DNA from: Allacma fusca
Lineage: Eukaryota; Arthropoda; Collembola; Symphypleona; Sminthuridae
Assembly (NCBI GenBank): GCA_947179485.1
Contig: OX359245.1
Location: 43,325,067-43,389,066 of the forward strand
Direction: 5' to 3'
DNA: 64,000 bases
Shown here piece by piece: positions 36,823-49,208 of this stretch. How positions within the stretch are numbered: the first letter of the stretch is position 1; each line of letters begins with the position of its first letter. The notes under the pieces were generated by a model. It saw only the letters and a list, made by a program, of their open reading frames with translations. It did not search any database and was not told the DNA's origin. Position numbers and translations under genes: made by a program.

Positions 36823-37349
36823 ATATATAAATATTATTTGACCGTTCTGAAGACCATTGGAGCCAATTTTTCCGTCTGTGGAGAGCTTAAAAAATGAAGT
36901 GAGTTTCAAACATACTTTTTCTGTACGAATTCCATGACACAGCATTTTCTGGTTTGTTTTTGAAATGTTTAAAAATTAATGAATACTTTTCAGAGCGGCG
37001 CTCATATTTCTCGCGGTATTGGTGCTCATTGCAATGGTTACCAGCTTTGTCGAGGGCAGACCTTTCTATGACTCTTACTCCGGGAGTTATGAAGACTACA
37101 TATGGGAAGGTTCCTACGATTTCTTGTATCCGGTAAGACTTCACTTATGACTACTTTGATCCCTTCATTTGTGTTTAAAATAAATGATCTCGTGAAATTA
37201 CTTTTAGCTAAAACTTACTTTTCTTACTTTTAGCTATTTTAACTAAAGTTAAAATTTAAGAATAAATTACTAAATTTTTTGAATACAAATAATTTTATAT
37301 TTAACTTTGGAACAATCAGTACTACGGACCAGTTCTGTGGCTGGGGTAA
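36823..37349 (+). CDS. Secreted short peptide 2, cysteine-less paralogue
   Basis: The coding parts are 36894-36898, 36994-37132 and 37320-37349, 57 aa. The plan is the same as peptide 1: ATG plus two bases, a phase-2 intron, a signal/propeptide exon of exactly the same length (139 nt), and a phase-0 intron. The final exon is only ten codons, with no cysteine (ends GPVLWLG). The propeptide is acidic and rich in Tyr and Ser. A TATA box (atatataaatatt, 36823-36835) fits a short leader. It may be a bioactive linear peptide, or a gene whose cysteine exon was lost or lies elsewhere. No alternative cysteine exon was found downstream before the transposon at 40342. Confidence 0.55.
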
Positions 37350-38756
37350 TGGCAGATGATGTTCAAATCGGTAAACAAACTATACAACTTTCCTTGTCGA
37401 TCTGGTGAGGTCCGATTCTGGTAGAAATGACTGAATTGAAGTATGCAACTATGTATTTATGAGAGTGTGATTGTAAACAAATTTTTATCACGTTCCTTCA
37501 AATTGTAGACCTTACCTACATTTCATAAATAAATTGTATTCCTTTGCGCATGATTGAATACCAACCTCTGCATTCACTATAGGTTCTATAATGATCACAA
37601 ATATACCAATGAGCGTTAACTATTAGTCAGTGAAATATGTTTGCATACTGGCGCGTTTGTGGATGAACTCATCTACGAATACACAAACATAGACATCCTG
37701 TTGCACTGTTGGTATTATATTGATCTAATGATTAATTAAAATTTGTAATCTGCATACGTACACAAATTTCGAAAAAACTTTAGTACTCGTATTCAAATTA
37801 TGCATGTGCAAGTTCCTGCGACATCTACGGGTCGATATGAGGAACAATGTTAGCAACAAATGCAATATAGATGGCGGAGGTTATTTTCAAAGGCAAAAAA
37901 GTTATGAATCACGAAATCATGAAATATGGGAAAAATCCCCATTACTATTGCTAACCAGTCTGGGTTTTCAAACAGGTTTTCGACTCTTTCTTACTCTGGT
38001 CTTGTACACCTGAAGTTTCTCCCAACCATACTTTGTGTTGGATTTATGTAAATCTCCCTGCAAAATAATTTTTAATTTTCTTTGCTGAATATGATGTCCC
38101 TGTTGGGGATTTCGAAAATCCCTACTAATAAAAAAGTAAATAAAACTTCAAAATTCTTACTCACATACATACATTTCCCTTCCCCTTACACTTTCCCGGC
38201 CTGATATTTTTTCCCTATCCGGCCTGGCACGGGATTAAATAGCCACACGTTTTTATTTATTGGGATACGAAAGTTTTTGATATAGAGCTTGGTATTCACG
38301 AGACAAACTATCATTTTTGGAGAGAAGTTTTCGGATTTCCGATTGAATTCGAACACTTTTTCAAACCCGAATTTGAAATACTGTGAGTATAAGAATTCAA
38401 AAATTCTTTCTGGATTCCGATTCTATTATCAATGATATATTATCATATGCTTACAACTCATTATCAAAAATGAACCTTTGAATACAGATAAGGTTTAATG
38501 TTTTAGCGACCATGAGAAATTTCATTTCCGATATCCAGCCTTGCCAACCACACATTTCCCTCTGGGAAGAATCTTCCCATATTCCTGCAAAACTCCGACC
38601 CCTGCATTATATACGCATCCAAGCATCAAAATTAATTGTTAATAATCTTTTGTGTGGGTTAAAAAATATATGTTCATTTTAAATAAACTCTTTACCAAAT
38701 TCCAATCATGTTACTAGGTTTGTAACCCACACATATGAGACTTATTGTTAGAACAT
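37350..38756. other. Intergenic with interspersed repeat
   Basis: 37740-37880 (cgtattcaaattatgcatgtgc, then caagttcctgcgacatctac) is a close copy of 47243-47350 in the same orientation. No coding exon is supported. Confidence 0.45.
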
Positions 38757-38764
38757 GTTCCAGG

Positions 38765-39114
38765 CGGATGTGGAAAAAATTCCCTATCCTGCGAACCCGG
38801 TTAGTTGTGCACATGGTTAAAGTAGTTGGGCAGGTAGAAACGGCGGGGTAGTTTTGCAGAATTTTACTGGGCTACCTTGGTAGCTGGGCAAAAAATATTA
38901 GGGCTACCCAGGTAGTTGGACAAAAAATTTTGGCCTACCCAGGTAGTTGGGAAAAACAAATTTGGGCTACCCAGGTAGTTGAGCAAAACAAATTTGGGCT
39001 ACCAGGGTAGTTGGGCAAACTTGCCGGCAGGGTTTTGGCCATTTGTTCTGGCGGGTTAGTTGGGCGACTACCAATTTTAGGATAGTTGGGCACCTGGAAC
39101 TTTTTCCACATCCG
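38765..39114. mobile_element. MITE with ctacccaggtag internal repeats
   Basis: The inverted ends CGGATGTGGAAAAA and TTTTTCCACATCCG enclose 350 bp. The flanks gttccagg (38757-38764) and gtcccagg (39115-39122) form an 8-bp duplication with one mismatch, hAT-like. Inside, about four tandem units of roughly 35 bp each carry the palindrome ctacccaggtag (38865-39010). Confidence 0.7.
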
Positions 39115-40341
39115 GTCCCAGGCTTATTGAGCCAGAGGCGAAATTTTTTTTGATCCAACCTATTTAGAATCTTTTAAGTTGCTCTAATAAATTTAGAAAA
39201 AAATAGAAATTTAATTCATATTTCACTGATGCTAGGATGCTTATTTTAATTAAATATAGACAGTAAATATTACAACGGGGTATATAGAACCTAAACTTAA
39301 ATGTAAGTTAAGCCTGTCCAGTTTAGTTAGTTCAACCTGTAATAACTGATTAATCTGAAACTCTCATTTTCAGTTTCAGAGGTACCCGGAACTCGAGTGC
39401 AATTTGAGATTGGGGTTTGAAAATTTTTAAATCTAATACATATACAGATAAAACTTAACACTTGACTTTGAATTCAAGTGCAACCCATATCCAATTTAAA
39501 ATTCCAGTTCGAGTTTGACTAAACTGCAACTTGAAATATGAGTTTAAATTCGGTTGTAACATGGCACTCGAGTGCAACTTAATACCAGATCTTGAACTCG
39601 AGTGTGATTTGAAATTCGAATTTGTACTCGAGTGTAACTCTGTCCAACTTGGTTTGGTTAGTTTTGTTTCTGGCGTAGTCCGCGAGGTCGGTTTTGTATA
39701 TGATTTTGCTGATTTTGTTCATGGCTTTGACCGTTTTGTTTGTTTGATGATGGATTCACGGTTTGGTTTGTTCAGTGTTGTAGAACCTTGAAATTGGGAC
39801 GGGTTTGTTGGTTTTGTCGGTTTGGAAAATAGTAGGACCCCAAGTGTTCTCCATTTTGTAGAACAACTTGTTGTAACTCCAGGAAGAAATCTGTATTACA
39901 GCGGTGTTTACTTTAAAAGTAACTGTCCGTGGCCCGCGCATATTAAACAAGGCGCGAAACTCCATGTTCGCCATCTGTACATCGGAACATTTGAGGTGTT
40001 TACAACATTCTTGATACTCATTTTTTGCATTTATCTACGTTTGTTACCTAATATTTGTAATTTGTGTTCGTATAATTGACTTGCCGTAGCTTTCCTATAA
40101 ACTTTCCGCTTATATTCATCGTTAATGAGATGTTTTGAGAAATGATCTGAGCTCCGAATCCAGGACTAAAAATGTCCGTCGTTTTTTCAAAACGTTAGTT
40201 CAATTTCTTTGTCTGCGCCAATCCTACCATTGAGCATTACAGGACGTTCTCTAATAAAATATGACTCTCTCACACGTCAATTCCTGATTTCATCACCACA
40301 CCGCCACAAAATCCTGTTGATTCGCGTAGAATACTGCTCTG
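39115..40341. other. Intergenic, low-complexity
   Basis: 39370-39650 holds scattered ctcgagtg(c/t)aa repeats. Neither this nor the following stretch gives a supportable gene. Confidence 0.4.
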
Positions 40342-41185
40342 GGGGGTTATTCTCGAAAGACTTACGATCGTAACTTCAGCCGCAACTCTCGAGTTACGAT
40401 AGTTGGAATTCTCAAAACTTAAAACATTTTGAAAATCGCAAGTTCTCGGAAAATCACAAAACTTGTCGTAACTTTACGACAACTAAAAAGCGGTCGTAGG
40501 TGCTTACGATCAAGCATTCTTTATATGGCGGGGTTCATTTGAAAGCCGTTCTGTCATTAAAAATAATTATTTAATTTTTTTACATTTGGTCTTACAATTA
40601 GTGGCAGGGTTAATTTTAACGGTGGAGCTATTAGCTACACTGGAAGATGAAAATTGAAAAGCTTTTAAAAGACAGAGTTTTTCTTGACCGTACTAATCCA
40701 TTGGAAGTTTTTGATGACCAAGGACTACAGTAATTATGCGCTATCGATTTCCTAAACTCGAAATTTTAAAATTGATAGAAATGTTTAGTGTTCAACTCCG
40801 GCGAGAAACTTAAGGACTTCTAAATACGCCATTCAAAATGAGCTATGCTTACCATATATATACATAGGTTATTGTAGCCTATCCCAGTCGGAAGAAATTT
40901 GGGGGGCTACAAAAAAACTATGTATGCCCCACTACACGTAAGTAATATATGCCGTGGGACGGCCTGCGTGTCAGAATTGTATCAGTAGGCGCTTGTGCGC
41001 TCCAGCATTGCCGTGTTAGCAGCACGTAGTTTATTTCATGAGGCGCCCGTCTGTTGTGGCGCTATCATTGCTACGTCGCCTTCAATATACAAAACTAATA
41101 GCGCCCTTGATCAGCCGTAAATAGGTGAGCGCTGTCCAAAATAATATGCGGCGAATCATTTATGTTGTATGCCTTTTGATGCGGC

Positions 41186-43197
41186 TAGTGCTGTAATATT
41201 GTTCGCGTTTTGTTTGTTCTTTTGTTCAGTTCTTGTTTTTTGAACAAAACAAAACAAACAAAATCAGTTTTCGAAAAAACAAAACTAGAACAAAACAAAA
41301 CCGCGATAAGATAAAACAAAACTATAACAAACAAACCACCACAACAGTTGGTAATAATCTTTTCAAACTTAGTTTGAAAAAGTGCCCAAAAGTAACATGA
41401 CCTCAAATTGACCTGAGTCATAAATAGCAACATGACCTCAAATTGACCTGAGTGAGTCATAAATAGCAACATGACCTCAAATTGACCTGAGTGAGTCATA
41501 AATAGCAACATGACCTCAAATTGACCTGAGTGAGTCATAAATAGCAACAGGACCTCAAATGTCACAAGAAATTCCATGGCCTCAAATTAACCTCAGTGAG
41601 TTACAACAAGTTCCATGACCTCAAATTGACATTAGTGGGTCACAAGAAATTCCATGACCTCAAATTGACCTAAGTGAGTTACAACAAGTTCCATGACCTC
41701 AAATTGACCTTAGTGGGTCACAAGAAATTCCATAACCTTAATTTGACCTCAGTGGGCTACAAGAAATTTCATGACCTCAATTTGACCTCGGTGGGTTACA
41801 ATAAATTCAATGACCTCAATTTGACCTCAGTGGGCTACAGGAAATTCAATGACCTCAATTTGACCTCAGTGGGCTACAGGAAATTCAATGACCTCAATTT
41901 GACCTCAGTGGGCTACAAGAAATTCAATGACCTCAATTTGACCTCAGTGGGCTACAGGAAATTCAATGACCTCAATTTGACCTCAGTGGGCTACAAGAAA
42001 TTCAATGACCTCAATTTGACCTCAGTGGGCTACAAGAAATTCAATGACCTCAATTTGACCTCAGTGGGCTACAAGAAATTCAATGACCTCAATTTGACCT
42101 CAGTGGGCTACAAGAAATTCAATGACCTCAATTTGACCTCAGTGGGCTACAAGAAATTCCATGACTTCAGTGGGCTACAAGGAGTTTCATTATCTCATTT
42201 TTCGATGGGTCACAAGAATTCCCATGACGTTAATTTGACCTTTGCGGGTTATTAGTAGACCCATGACCTTACATACACTATAATGAATCTCAAATAACAT
42301 CATAATGACCATTAGGAGCTATTGAAGTGCACGGTTTTAGTTACATCTATACACATCATTTATGGTGTGAACCGCTGGGCTTAAGTAAGGTCAACAAAAT
42401 CTTTACACTATTTACAGATTTAAGGCCAATCTAAAGTTATTGAACAACGTGAAACTTACAATTAGAATGCCTACTTGAGGTCAACGGAGTAATTAATTGT
42501 TACCTGCTATGACCATAACCTGTACTGATATTAAATGTTTGAGTACATCGGATATTGTAAACGAGAGCAATTTCTGTTGGACACCAGTACTTAGTTGGAC
42601 AAATGCCACCTCCACTGCTGAAATTCGATTTTGTTTTGTTGTTTTTAATAAAATGCAGAAGGATGACTTGGATGCTAAATTATAAACTTGATTTGATCCT
42701 TAAATGTTGAAACTAGTCTGACTGTGAGTTGACAGGAAGACACCGAAATAAAAGAGGCCTAAGAAACAAAAAAAAAACAATACAGGTAATTAATTCATTC
42801 AAGGCATCGGGCGAACCCAAACGATGCGTATCGGTAGCACTAGGTAAACCCCACCACAATCGTTTGTTGATATATTATATCTATATACGCGGTCATTTCA
42901 GCTCTTGTGGATGTATGGAATTACATTACGCCTTACGCTCCTAGAAACTATCAACAAAAGGTTTAATGAGTGTATTAAATAAGAGTTGTAAAGCATATCC
43001 GTCAGTCAATTTCACAAATTTCTAACATCTTCTACATCGGTAGAACAAAACAATATGGATTGTTTTTTGAACAATACGGATTGTTCAAAAAACAAAACAA
43101 AACTAAACTCGGTGAACAAAACAAAACTCAAATTGTTCTACTTTTGTTCATTTCCGAAGAGAACAAAACAAAACAAAACGAACAAATTACAGCACTA
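41186..43197. mobile_element. hAT-like element carrying a 39-bp minisatellite
   Basis: The ends are TAGTGCTGTAAT and ttacagcacta. A perfect 8-bp duplication, gatgcggc, lies at 41178-41185 and 43198-43205. Subterminal regions on both sides are runs of aacaaaac and gaacaaaac. It is non-coding apart from the minisatellite, and nested in the Harbinger-type element. Confidence 0.85.
41398..42242. repeat. 39-bp minisatellite with DR5-spaced TGACCT half-sites
   Basis: About 20 tandem units, most of them exactly 39 bp. There are two sequence blocks: a left one with gagtcataaatagcaac and a right one with cagtgggctacaagaaattc. Most units contain TGACCT-n5-TGACCT, a direct repeat of the nuclear-receptor half-site AGGTCA with five-base spacing on the minus strand. 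Because 39 is divisible by three, a 193-codon frame (41674-42255) stays open through it. That frame is a by-product of the period, not evidence of a gene. Confidence 0.9.
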
Positions 43198-44068
43198 GAT
43201 GCGGCGGCGATGGTAATAATAATTTACATACATTGATATTTAGTTATTACTTCTTTTATTTAGGCAATTAACAACCATTGGATTACACAAAAAACCGCCC
43301 ATAACATTTAAAGGCAAAAATAAACATTTCCTAATTATTGAAATTGAATTAATAGTAAATACACTTGAAACATGGTTAGCGTGAACAACATTAACAGACA
43401 ATAGGGAACTTTTTGGTTAGTCGGTACCGTTCTATAACGTTTCCCCTTGCAACATACCCTGCAAATTTCTGGGTTTAATATATATTAGAGATTTTATAAT
43501 TGGAGACAACGAATTTGTAGTACACTACATCGGTTAAGGTTTGGGAGTCTAATAAATTCACCATATTAGTTCTGACAGACGGATTTTATTAGCTATTAGC
43601 TGATAAAAGTAGTTTCACTACAATTATTAATTGTTTGTTGCAAATCATCATGTGTTGCCAATGCTAACACGTCCTTTTGGCATCCATTTTTCTGAATTAC
43701 AAAATTAAAATGGGTGTTTCATGCTTTCGTTGTGCTCCCGATGTGCTATCTGAGTACCAGCATAACGCGTTGCTACAGATGGAAGTTCACTACTTTTCGG
43801 AAGACGTACAAAATATTATCTGACTTCCTGGTCGGACCGCATACTTAGAGACTCCTGCCCTTGTACACTTGCAAGTACAATGCAATATGACCCCGATCCG
43901 ATATACAAAATATCCCATGTGGTGACCGGAATCGGATGGTTTGGAGGATCCGAAAATGTATCTGTTAAAACACTATGCGTTACATTTTGTCATTTTATAG
44001 GAATTACGTGGTACACAAATACGTCTAGTTTCCTGATATAAATTCTACATAATTTAATTCAGCATTAC

Positions 44069-44513
44069 CTTGGAAAATTCCTTGTTTCGGTTGTAACAAA
44101 GGCAAGACGTTGTTGCGGCTAAGATTTGCAGTTTCTCTTTCCTCGGAATCGCTTCTTTCAGAGTCGTTATGACAATATTGTTTCCGGTTTTGCATTTTCC
44201 TCCCTACACTCAGAACCTCATTGCCAGTGTCGGTTTCTACAGTAGACGTTTCCAAAGCCTTTTCCTCAGCTTCACGAGCAGATTTGAGAGTCCCTGAAAA
44301 AAGCCCAAGAGTGTGGGAACATTTACAAAATGAATTCAATTGCTGCCATCTTATTACACAATGTTAGTTAATATGTATGTAAAGAAAGTACGATGTATAA
44401 AAGGTATAACTCACAGTAATTCCTTTTGACTTCAACGCTGTGAAGTTTCCACGCACCTTTCGGAACATAATTTGGATTTGTCATTAACTTTAACAATGAG
44501 GGATCAGTAACAT
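44069..44513 (-). pseudogene. Exon remnants of a DUF4806-like transposon-associated protein
   Basis: Two minus-strand exons, 44415-44513 and 44069-44293, join in frame (phase 1) through consensus splice sites. They give a tryptophan-containing segment followed by TLKSAREAEEKA and a Ser/Glu/Arg-rich tail. This recalls the N-terminal region of DUF4806 proteins, which commonly occur near mobile elements. A third piece near 44546-44592 has the matching ETKKTAVVP words but does not join in frame. No upstream start or downstream domain was found. Confidence 0.35.
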
Positions 44514-45272
44514 CTGGACAATGACAATTTAATGTATGCAGTGTTCACCAGGTTATTGGAACCACTGCTGTCTTTTTGGTCTCGAAACAGACAACTGCAA
44601 AACAATTCCTTTTAACTATTCCTCAAGTTGACATGCTGTTACCTCGACGTTCGCAGAACTAAATTGACGAAGCAAAATTGAGTATGCTCGGCACGCGTCG
44701 TTTTGAAATAGTACAGAAATAACTTGGCGATTTAGCTGAGTGTCCTCAAAGGCTTTTGATCATATTTTAGGTATGGGACATATTGTGAGCTGATGACACT
44801 AACCTCTGTCGTTCCTACATCAGATCAATGTAGCCGGGCGTCGCTGGATTTTATTCTCCACTTCTTGTTGTTTCGACAGCGCCGTTTCCTTCCTAGCTTA
44901 CCTGTCGTTGAGTTTTCAAGGTACGACACGACCTTGCCTTCGATAGCTCTCGTAAAATCAAACTTAAAAATACAGAGCATTTTCAACAACATGAGAATAT
45001 TTATTTATTCCGGACCACAGAGTTACATACTTCCATAGATTTTAAAATGGAGATTTATTTCCTGAATTTCCTGTAACTGGTCAAAATAGTTTCAAACAAT
45101 AATTAATAAATGTACATAACTTCCACAAAATGGCTATTTTACTTTGAGCCTATTTATAATTGATTGTAATTAATTGTACACTTTTAATAACACTGATTGT
45201 CATAAAATTAATTGTAAAGTGTACAAATTCAACTCTTCGAATTTCTTATAAACTGGAGAAACACAAAACTTG

Positions 45273-45872
45273 TCACGCTTTCTTTTTCTTTCGGAGCCCT
45301 TCTCGGACACTTCTTTCCTCCTTGGATGACTTGGAAACTTCCATCTCGTATCCGCCATGCCAGTCCTTTTTCCTCACTCCATTTTCTCTCCGTTCGAAGC
45401 TGATTGGCTGATCACTCGCTTGGCAATTTTCATCTCCCTTCTTGATTGGCTGCTGCAACGTCTCCTCCAATAGCTTCTTCTTACATTCCCTGGTAACTTC
45501 GTGTAAGGTTTTGAGTTGCTTAGGAACATCTGGAGTTTTCTGTAACTCTAACGCTTCAGTAACTCCAGTCGTAATTTTAGTCTCTGGTTCAATATATGTA
45601 CCATCAATGCCAGAGGCATTATTCAACATTCTCGACGACATTACCAGTAGGCTATGGCATACCCTAAAATGACAGGCGCCTAAAATATTACTTTATAGCG
45701 CTTTTAGTTTTCCGACTGTATACAGTACTTCATTTGTCTGATGACTAATTGAATTTGAAAACATTCCAAAAAGTTTCGAATAATTCGAAATTACACTGCT
45801 GACCAAAACATCAATCCAAATCGGTGAGCGTTTTGGCTGCTCTGATAAATTCGTATTTGTATTTTTTGCCAT
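45273..45872 (-). pseudogene. SANT/Myb-like Harbinger accessory protein, degraded
   Basis: The frame from the ATG at 45872 starts with a short polar stretch and an RSPIW block. The segment LVSSVISNYSKLFG follows, which resembles the SANT/Myb-like (NAIF1-type) DNA-binding domain that Harbinger elements encode beside their transposase. Its central helices are shortened. A second frame, 45273-45641, preceded by an acceptor-like ttttag, gives a Lys/Glu-rich tail with a NASGIDG segment. The two parts do not make a complete protein. Confidence 0.4.
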
Positions 45873-46193
45873 TTTCACTCCATACAATTAATTAACGTTC
45901 AATTGTTTTGTAAAGAAAATCAATAAGTAAAACTGATAGAAAGGACAAATGGGAAGAATTTTATGGCTTATTGGATGGCTTAAGATTTAAAAATTTTGAC
46001 AACCAATCACAGCGTCCGTTACATGAGATTAATGCGCTTACGATTCGTAAGTGTGATCGTAGCTGCATATACTTGCGATAGTTTTTGAGAATATTAAAAT
46101 TTGGAAATCGTAGAGGCATCGTGCGACACCTGTCGTAAGTTCTTACGAAGTCGTAACTTGCGATATCGTAAATTCTGTTCGAGAATGACCCCC

Positions 46194-46565
46194 CTGGTCA
46201 TTTTGGTATTTCTTTTAATTTTAGCTTGTGCAACTCTTGGGGGGTCATGTGTTTGTAAATGTAGACGATATTTGATTTTCTTCGAGCCTGCCACACCTTT
46301 TTCCTGTCTGAAATTCTGGTGAATCTAAACTACGTTTCTTTGTGGGACCTCCTCTAATGGTTCAAGTCCTTTCTTGGTGTCAATTCCCAAGCAGAATGAT
46401 CCCTCGCGCTTAGATCAGATCAGATAAAAATTATGGAATACATCCTTCATATTGCAAGCACTAATTCCCATTTAATGCAGCATATGTTACAGATAGATAT
46501 CTCAATAATATCTCAATTGAAGTTCAAAACAATTTGGCCTGTTTTAGCGATTGTACTAAAATTTG

Positions 46566-46603
<38 letters not shown>

Positions 46604-48165
46604 GACAGCTCGTTATAATACAATTTTAAGATATCTATTCAATAGTGGAAGGATTGTGCTTCACCGAATGCACATAAGCTTGCATGTGGCCGCTAAGCTC
46701 ATTATTTAAATTAATTAAAAAATCGTATAAATCGAATATGTAAGGTGGGCTGAATTTTTCTCCAAAGGCTGAGGGAAGGTTTTATAAAATTTGTCGAAAA
46801 TGGTAGGCGAAGGATGGGCAAGTTAGAAGTAGCCTTCGGATGTAGTAAAGGATTCATGCGAATGATGCCTGATGCATACAAAATACAACGCCAAAGTTTG
46901 AACGTTGTTATAATATTTATAAATATTTTCAGAAACTTTTATTCATCACATTCATATGTGACGATACTGTTGATCAAAACCACTTTGTTGTCAAAATTCA
47001 TGAACGTTTTGATACGATTTCCATAGTTTTGCAATAAATGACGGCTCGAAAAGTAGGAGAGCTGTTTTTGTACGAAGGCTGAAGGAAGGCGAATTAATTT
47101 TAAAATTGAAGGAATGAAGATGGAAGACAACTAATTTTAAAGCCTTCATTTGTCAGTAGGAAGAAAGAAGACATTTTTTTAAAATTTCCCTTTGAAGGTG
47201 TGAAGGAATGCCATTTCATTTGGACATCTGCTCGCACAAATTTTGAAAAAACGTTAGCACTCGTATTCAAATTACGCATGTGCAAGTTCCTGTGACATCT
47301 ACGGGTTGATATAAGGGACAATGTTAGCAACAAATGCAAAATAGATGGCGCCAGCTAAACTTCCCACATTCTGCACATATGTGTGTTGTTTGGACGTGAC
47401 ATCATTTAATTTTATGAGGTCCAGCAGATGACCCGATCTCCTTCAAAAATAATTGGCTCGTAACGTTTTAGTTGTTTTGTCCCTACAAAAAATTTGAACT
47501 GCCTGGTGTTATTGGTTCGGCAGTTACTATGATGACAGACAACCAGACACCCCCACACCCCGACAAATCCAATATGTCCTTTAAGCTTTCGCCACTAAAA
47601 ATCCAATGATTGCAGCAAAAGTACGTAGAATGCAAGGTACATCAAGTCTTTGATTTAAGTCTTGATGTAACACACACTATAGCTACTTGAGAATGTAAGT
47701 GTAATTACATATGAACATAAAATAGGATATACTGCATATACTTCAGGATGGCATGTGACATCAAATGCTGTTTAAATTAATTATTTTTTTCTAATATGAG
47801 TCAATTGATGTCAATGTTTACTTCCTCGAAGAAATTGTAAGCATTTGACATGATGTACATATGTACGTACTACGATTTTTTGGGAAAGTTTTGCAAGTAC
47901 GCACACAGTATAAACTCACCCTCGGTATTACTTACATTTCATATTGTCATTTCGCCCCTTATGAGGGAATTAGCACCTCAGAGCTAATCACTGACGAATT
48001 TTTAATTTTCACTAGCTCCAACAAAGCATATTTGTACATATGATGGTATAAACAAATCGTCAATCAGCATTTCTCCATAGATACCCATGCAGATACAACT
48101 ATTCTCATTTCGACTGCATTCATTCTCAGTTATTCACTATTATTTACAAATTCCACAAGCACATT
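46194..48165. other. Intergenic with repeats, including an (AT)n tract
   Basis: An (AT)n microsatellite spans 46569-46600. 46750-47200 is rich in gaaggctgaaggaagg-type words. 47220-47620 is a longer copy of the interspersed repeat seen at 10590 and 37740. No gene is supported. Confidence 0.5.
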
Positions 48166-48167
48166 GA

Positions 48168-49208
48168 GGATAAATATAACTATTTAAAGTTATTTTCAGG
48201 CTTTATGTTCCCACTGAATTAATTGAACTCGGGTACACAAAAATGAAGTAAGTCACATATTTTCTGCCTTCACAGACAAAAATTATTTAATAGTATTGTT
48301 TTAAGATTTTGTTTTTTTTTACATTTTTTGAAAAACAATTAGCGCTGTTATTTTCCTCTGTCTACTGATGCTTGCGTCAACTTCAATCGACTACGTATGT
48401 GGATTCCCACAGTATGGTATCAGGAGAGTGAGACCCCGGGTGAGACAAATGCATTTTGAATTCATTCACAATGTATGTATATAGATATATGTATATAAAA
48501 AGATAGTGAAAAATATATAAACTCGAAACATAAAACTGTTCTCGGATTTTGTGTGGGAATATTTTCTCTAGACGCACGAAACTGTCGGCCGCATTCTTTA
48601 AATTCTATTCCAATTAATCCTTGCCCAGCCGCCGAGCGCAGCAGGGACCATTCCTGGTAGACTAGTACATATGCACATATAGAGCTCTGTGCTTCACAGG
48701 GACAATTACTCGGAGAGTTGGAAGTGTGAGTGTAGAAATTAAAAGCTAAGCGGCTTACGAAACAAGCCCTATCGGCGAGACTTAATGTATTCCTAAATCT
48801 TGCGCGCTTATTTTAACAGTAGCGCGCGGAGCTTTAAATAACCGGACAGATAGGAGAGCTCATTAATAATATGGATAATAGAATGCGTCAAAAAACCGGT
48901 GTATGCACAGTGGAAGCTAAATTATACATTTAAATAAACTACTGCTATAAGGCAGAGATGGAGGATGCAAATCGAGCCCAGATAGTTTCACCAAATAAGC
49001 ACACGAGATTACAAGATTCAACATGTCTTCTTTTGCTGTTTAGGAGGGGGATCCTGATAAGGAAGCTACACTATGTATCATATTATATAGTATGACATGT
49101 CTTTAAAAATATATTTTTTTTCAGTGCCAAACAGGAGGAATGTGTCGGACGCATCATCAGTGCTGCTCACATTGGTGCTACCTTGGAGGTTGTACTTATC
49201 CCTATTAA
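48168..49208 (+). CDS. Secreted knottin-type cysteine-rich peptide 3
   Basis: The coding parts are 48243-48247 (ATG plus two bases), 48343-48439 and 49125-49208, 61 aa. The intron phases are again 2 then 0. Exon 2 encodes a signal peptide and a short basic propeptide ending in arginines, a likely processing site. Exon 3 is 84 nt, the same length as in peptide 1, and begins with the first cysteine. The pattern is C-x5-C-x5-CC-x3-C-x4-C, a compact cystine-knot spacing. A TATA-like gataaatataac at 48169-48180 lies about 65 bp above the ATG. Intron 2 is 685 bp. The mature part would be about 27 residues. Confidence 0.78.

Larger units (their letters stand above)
40342..46193. mobile_element. PIF/Harbinger-type DNA transposon, 5.85 kb
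   Basis: The ends GGGGGTTATTCTCGAA and its inverse (ttcgagaatgaccccc) are followed by subterminal ttacgatcgtaac palindromes. Flanking ctg at 40339-40341 and 46194-46196 is a 3-bp duplication, as expected for Harbinger elements that target CWG. It contains a SANT/Myb-like gene remnant (45273-45872, minus), the usual Harbinger accessory protein, but no Harbinger transposase was recognised. A hAT-like element with a minisatellite is nested in its left half. It separates peptide genes 1-2 from 3-4. Confidence 0.75.

Noticed and set aside
41398..42242. CRISPR-like repeat array
   Set aside because: Units are contiguous and without unique spacers, in an animal genome inside a transposon.
41674..42255. 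193-codon open frame with a 13-residue repeat
   Set aside because: It is the 39-bp minisatellite read in frame; a period divisible by three stays open automatically. There is no start context, splice signal or domain.
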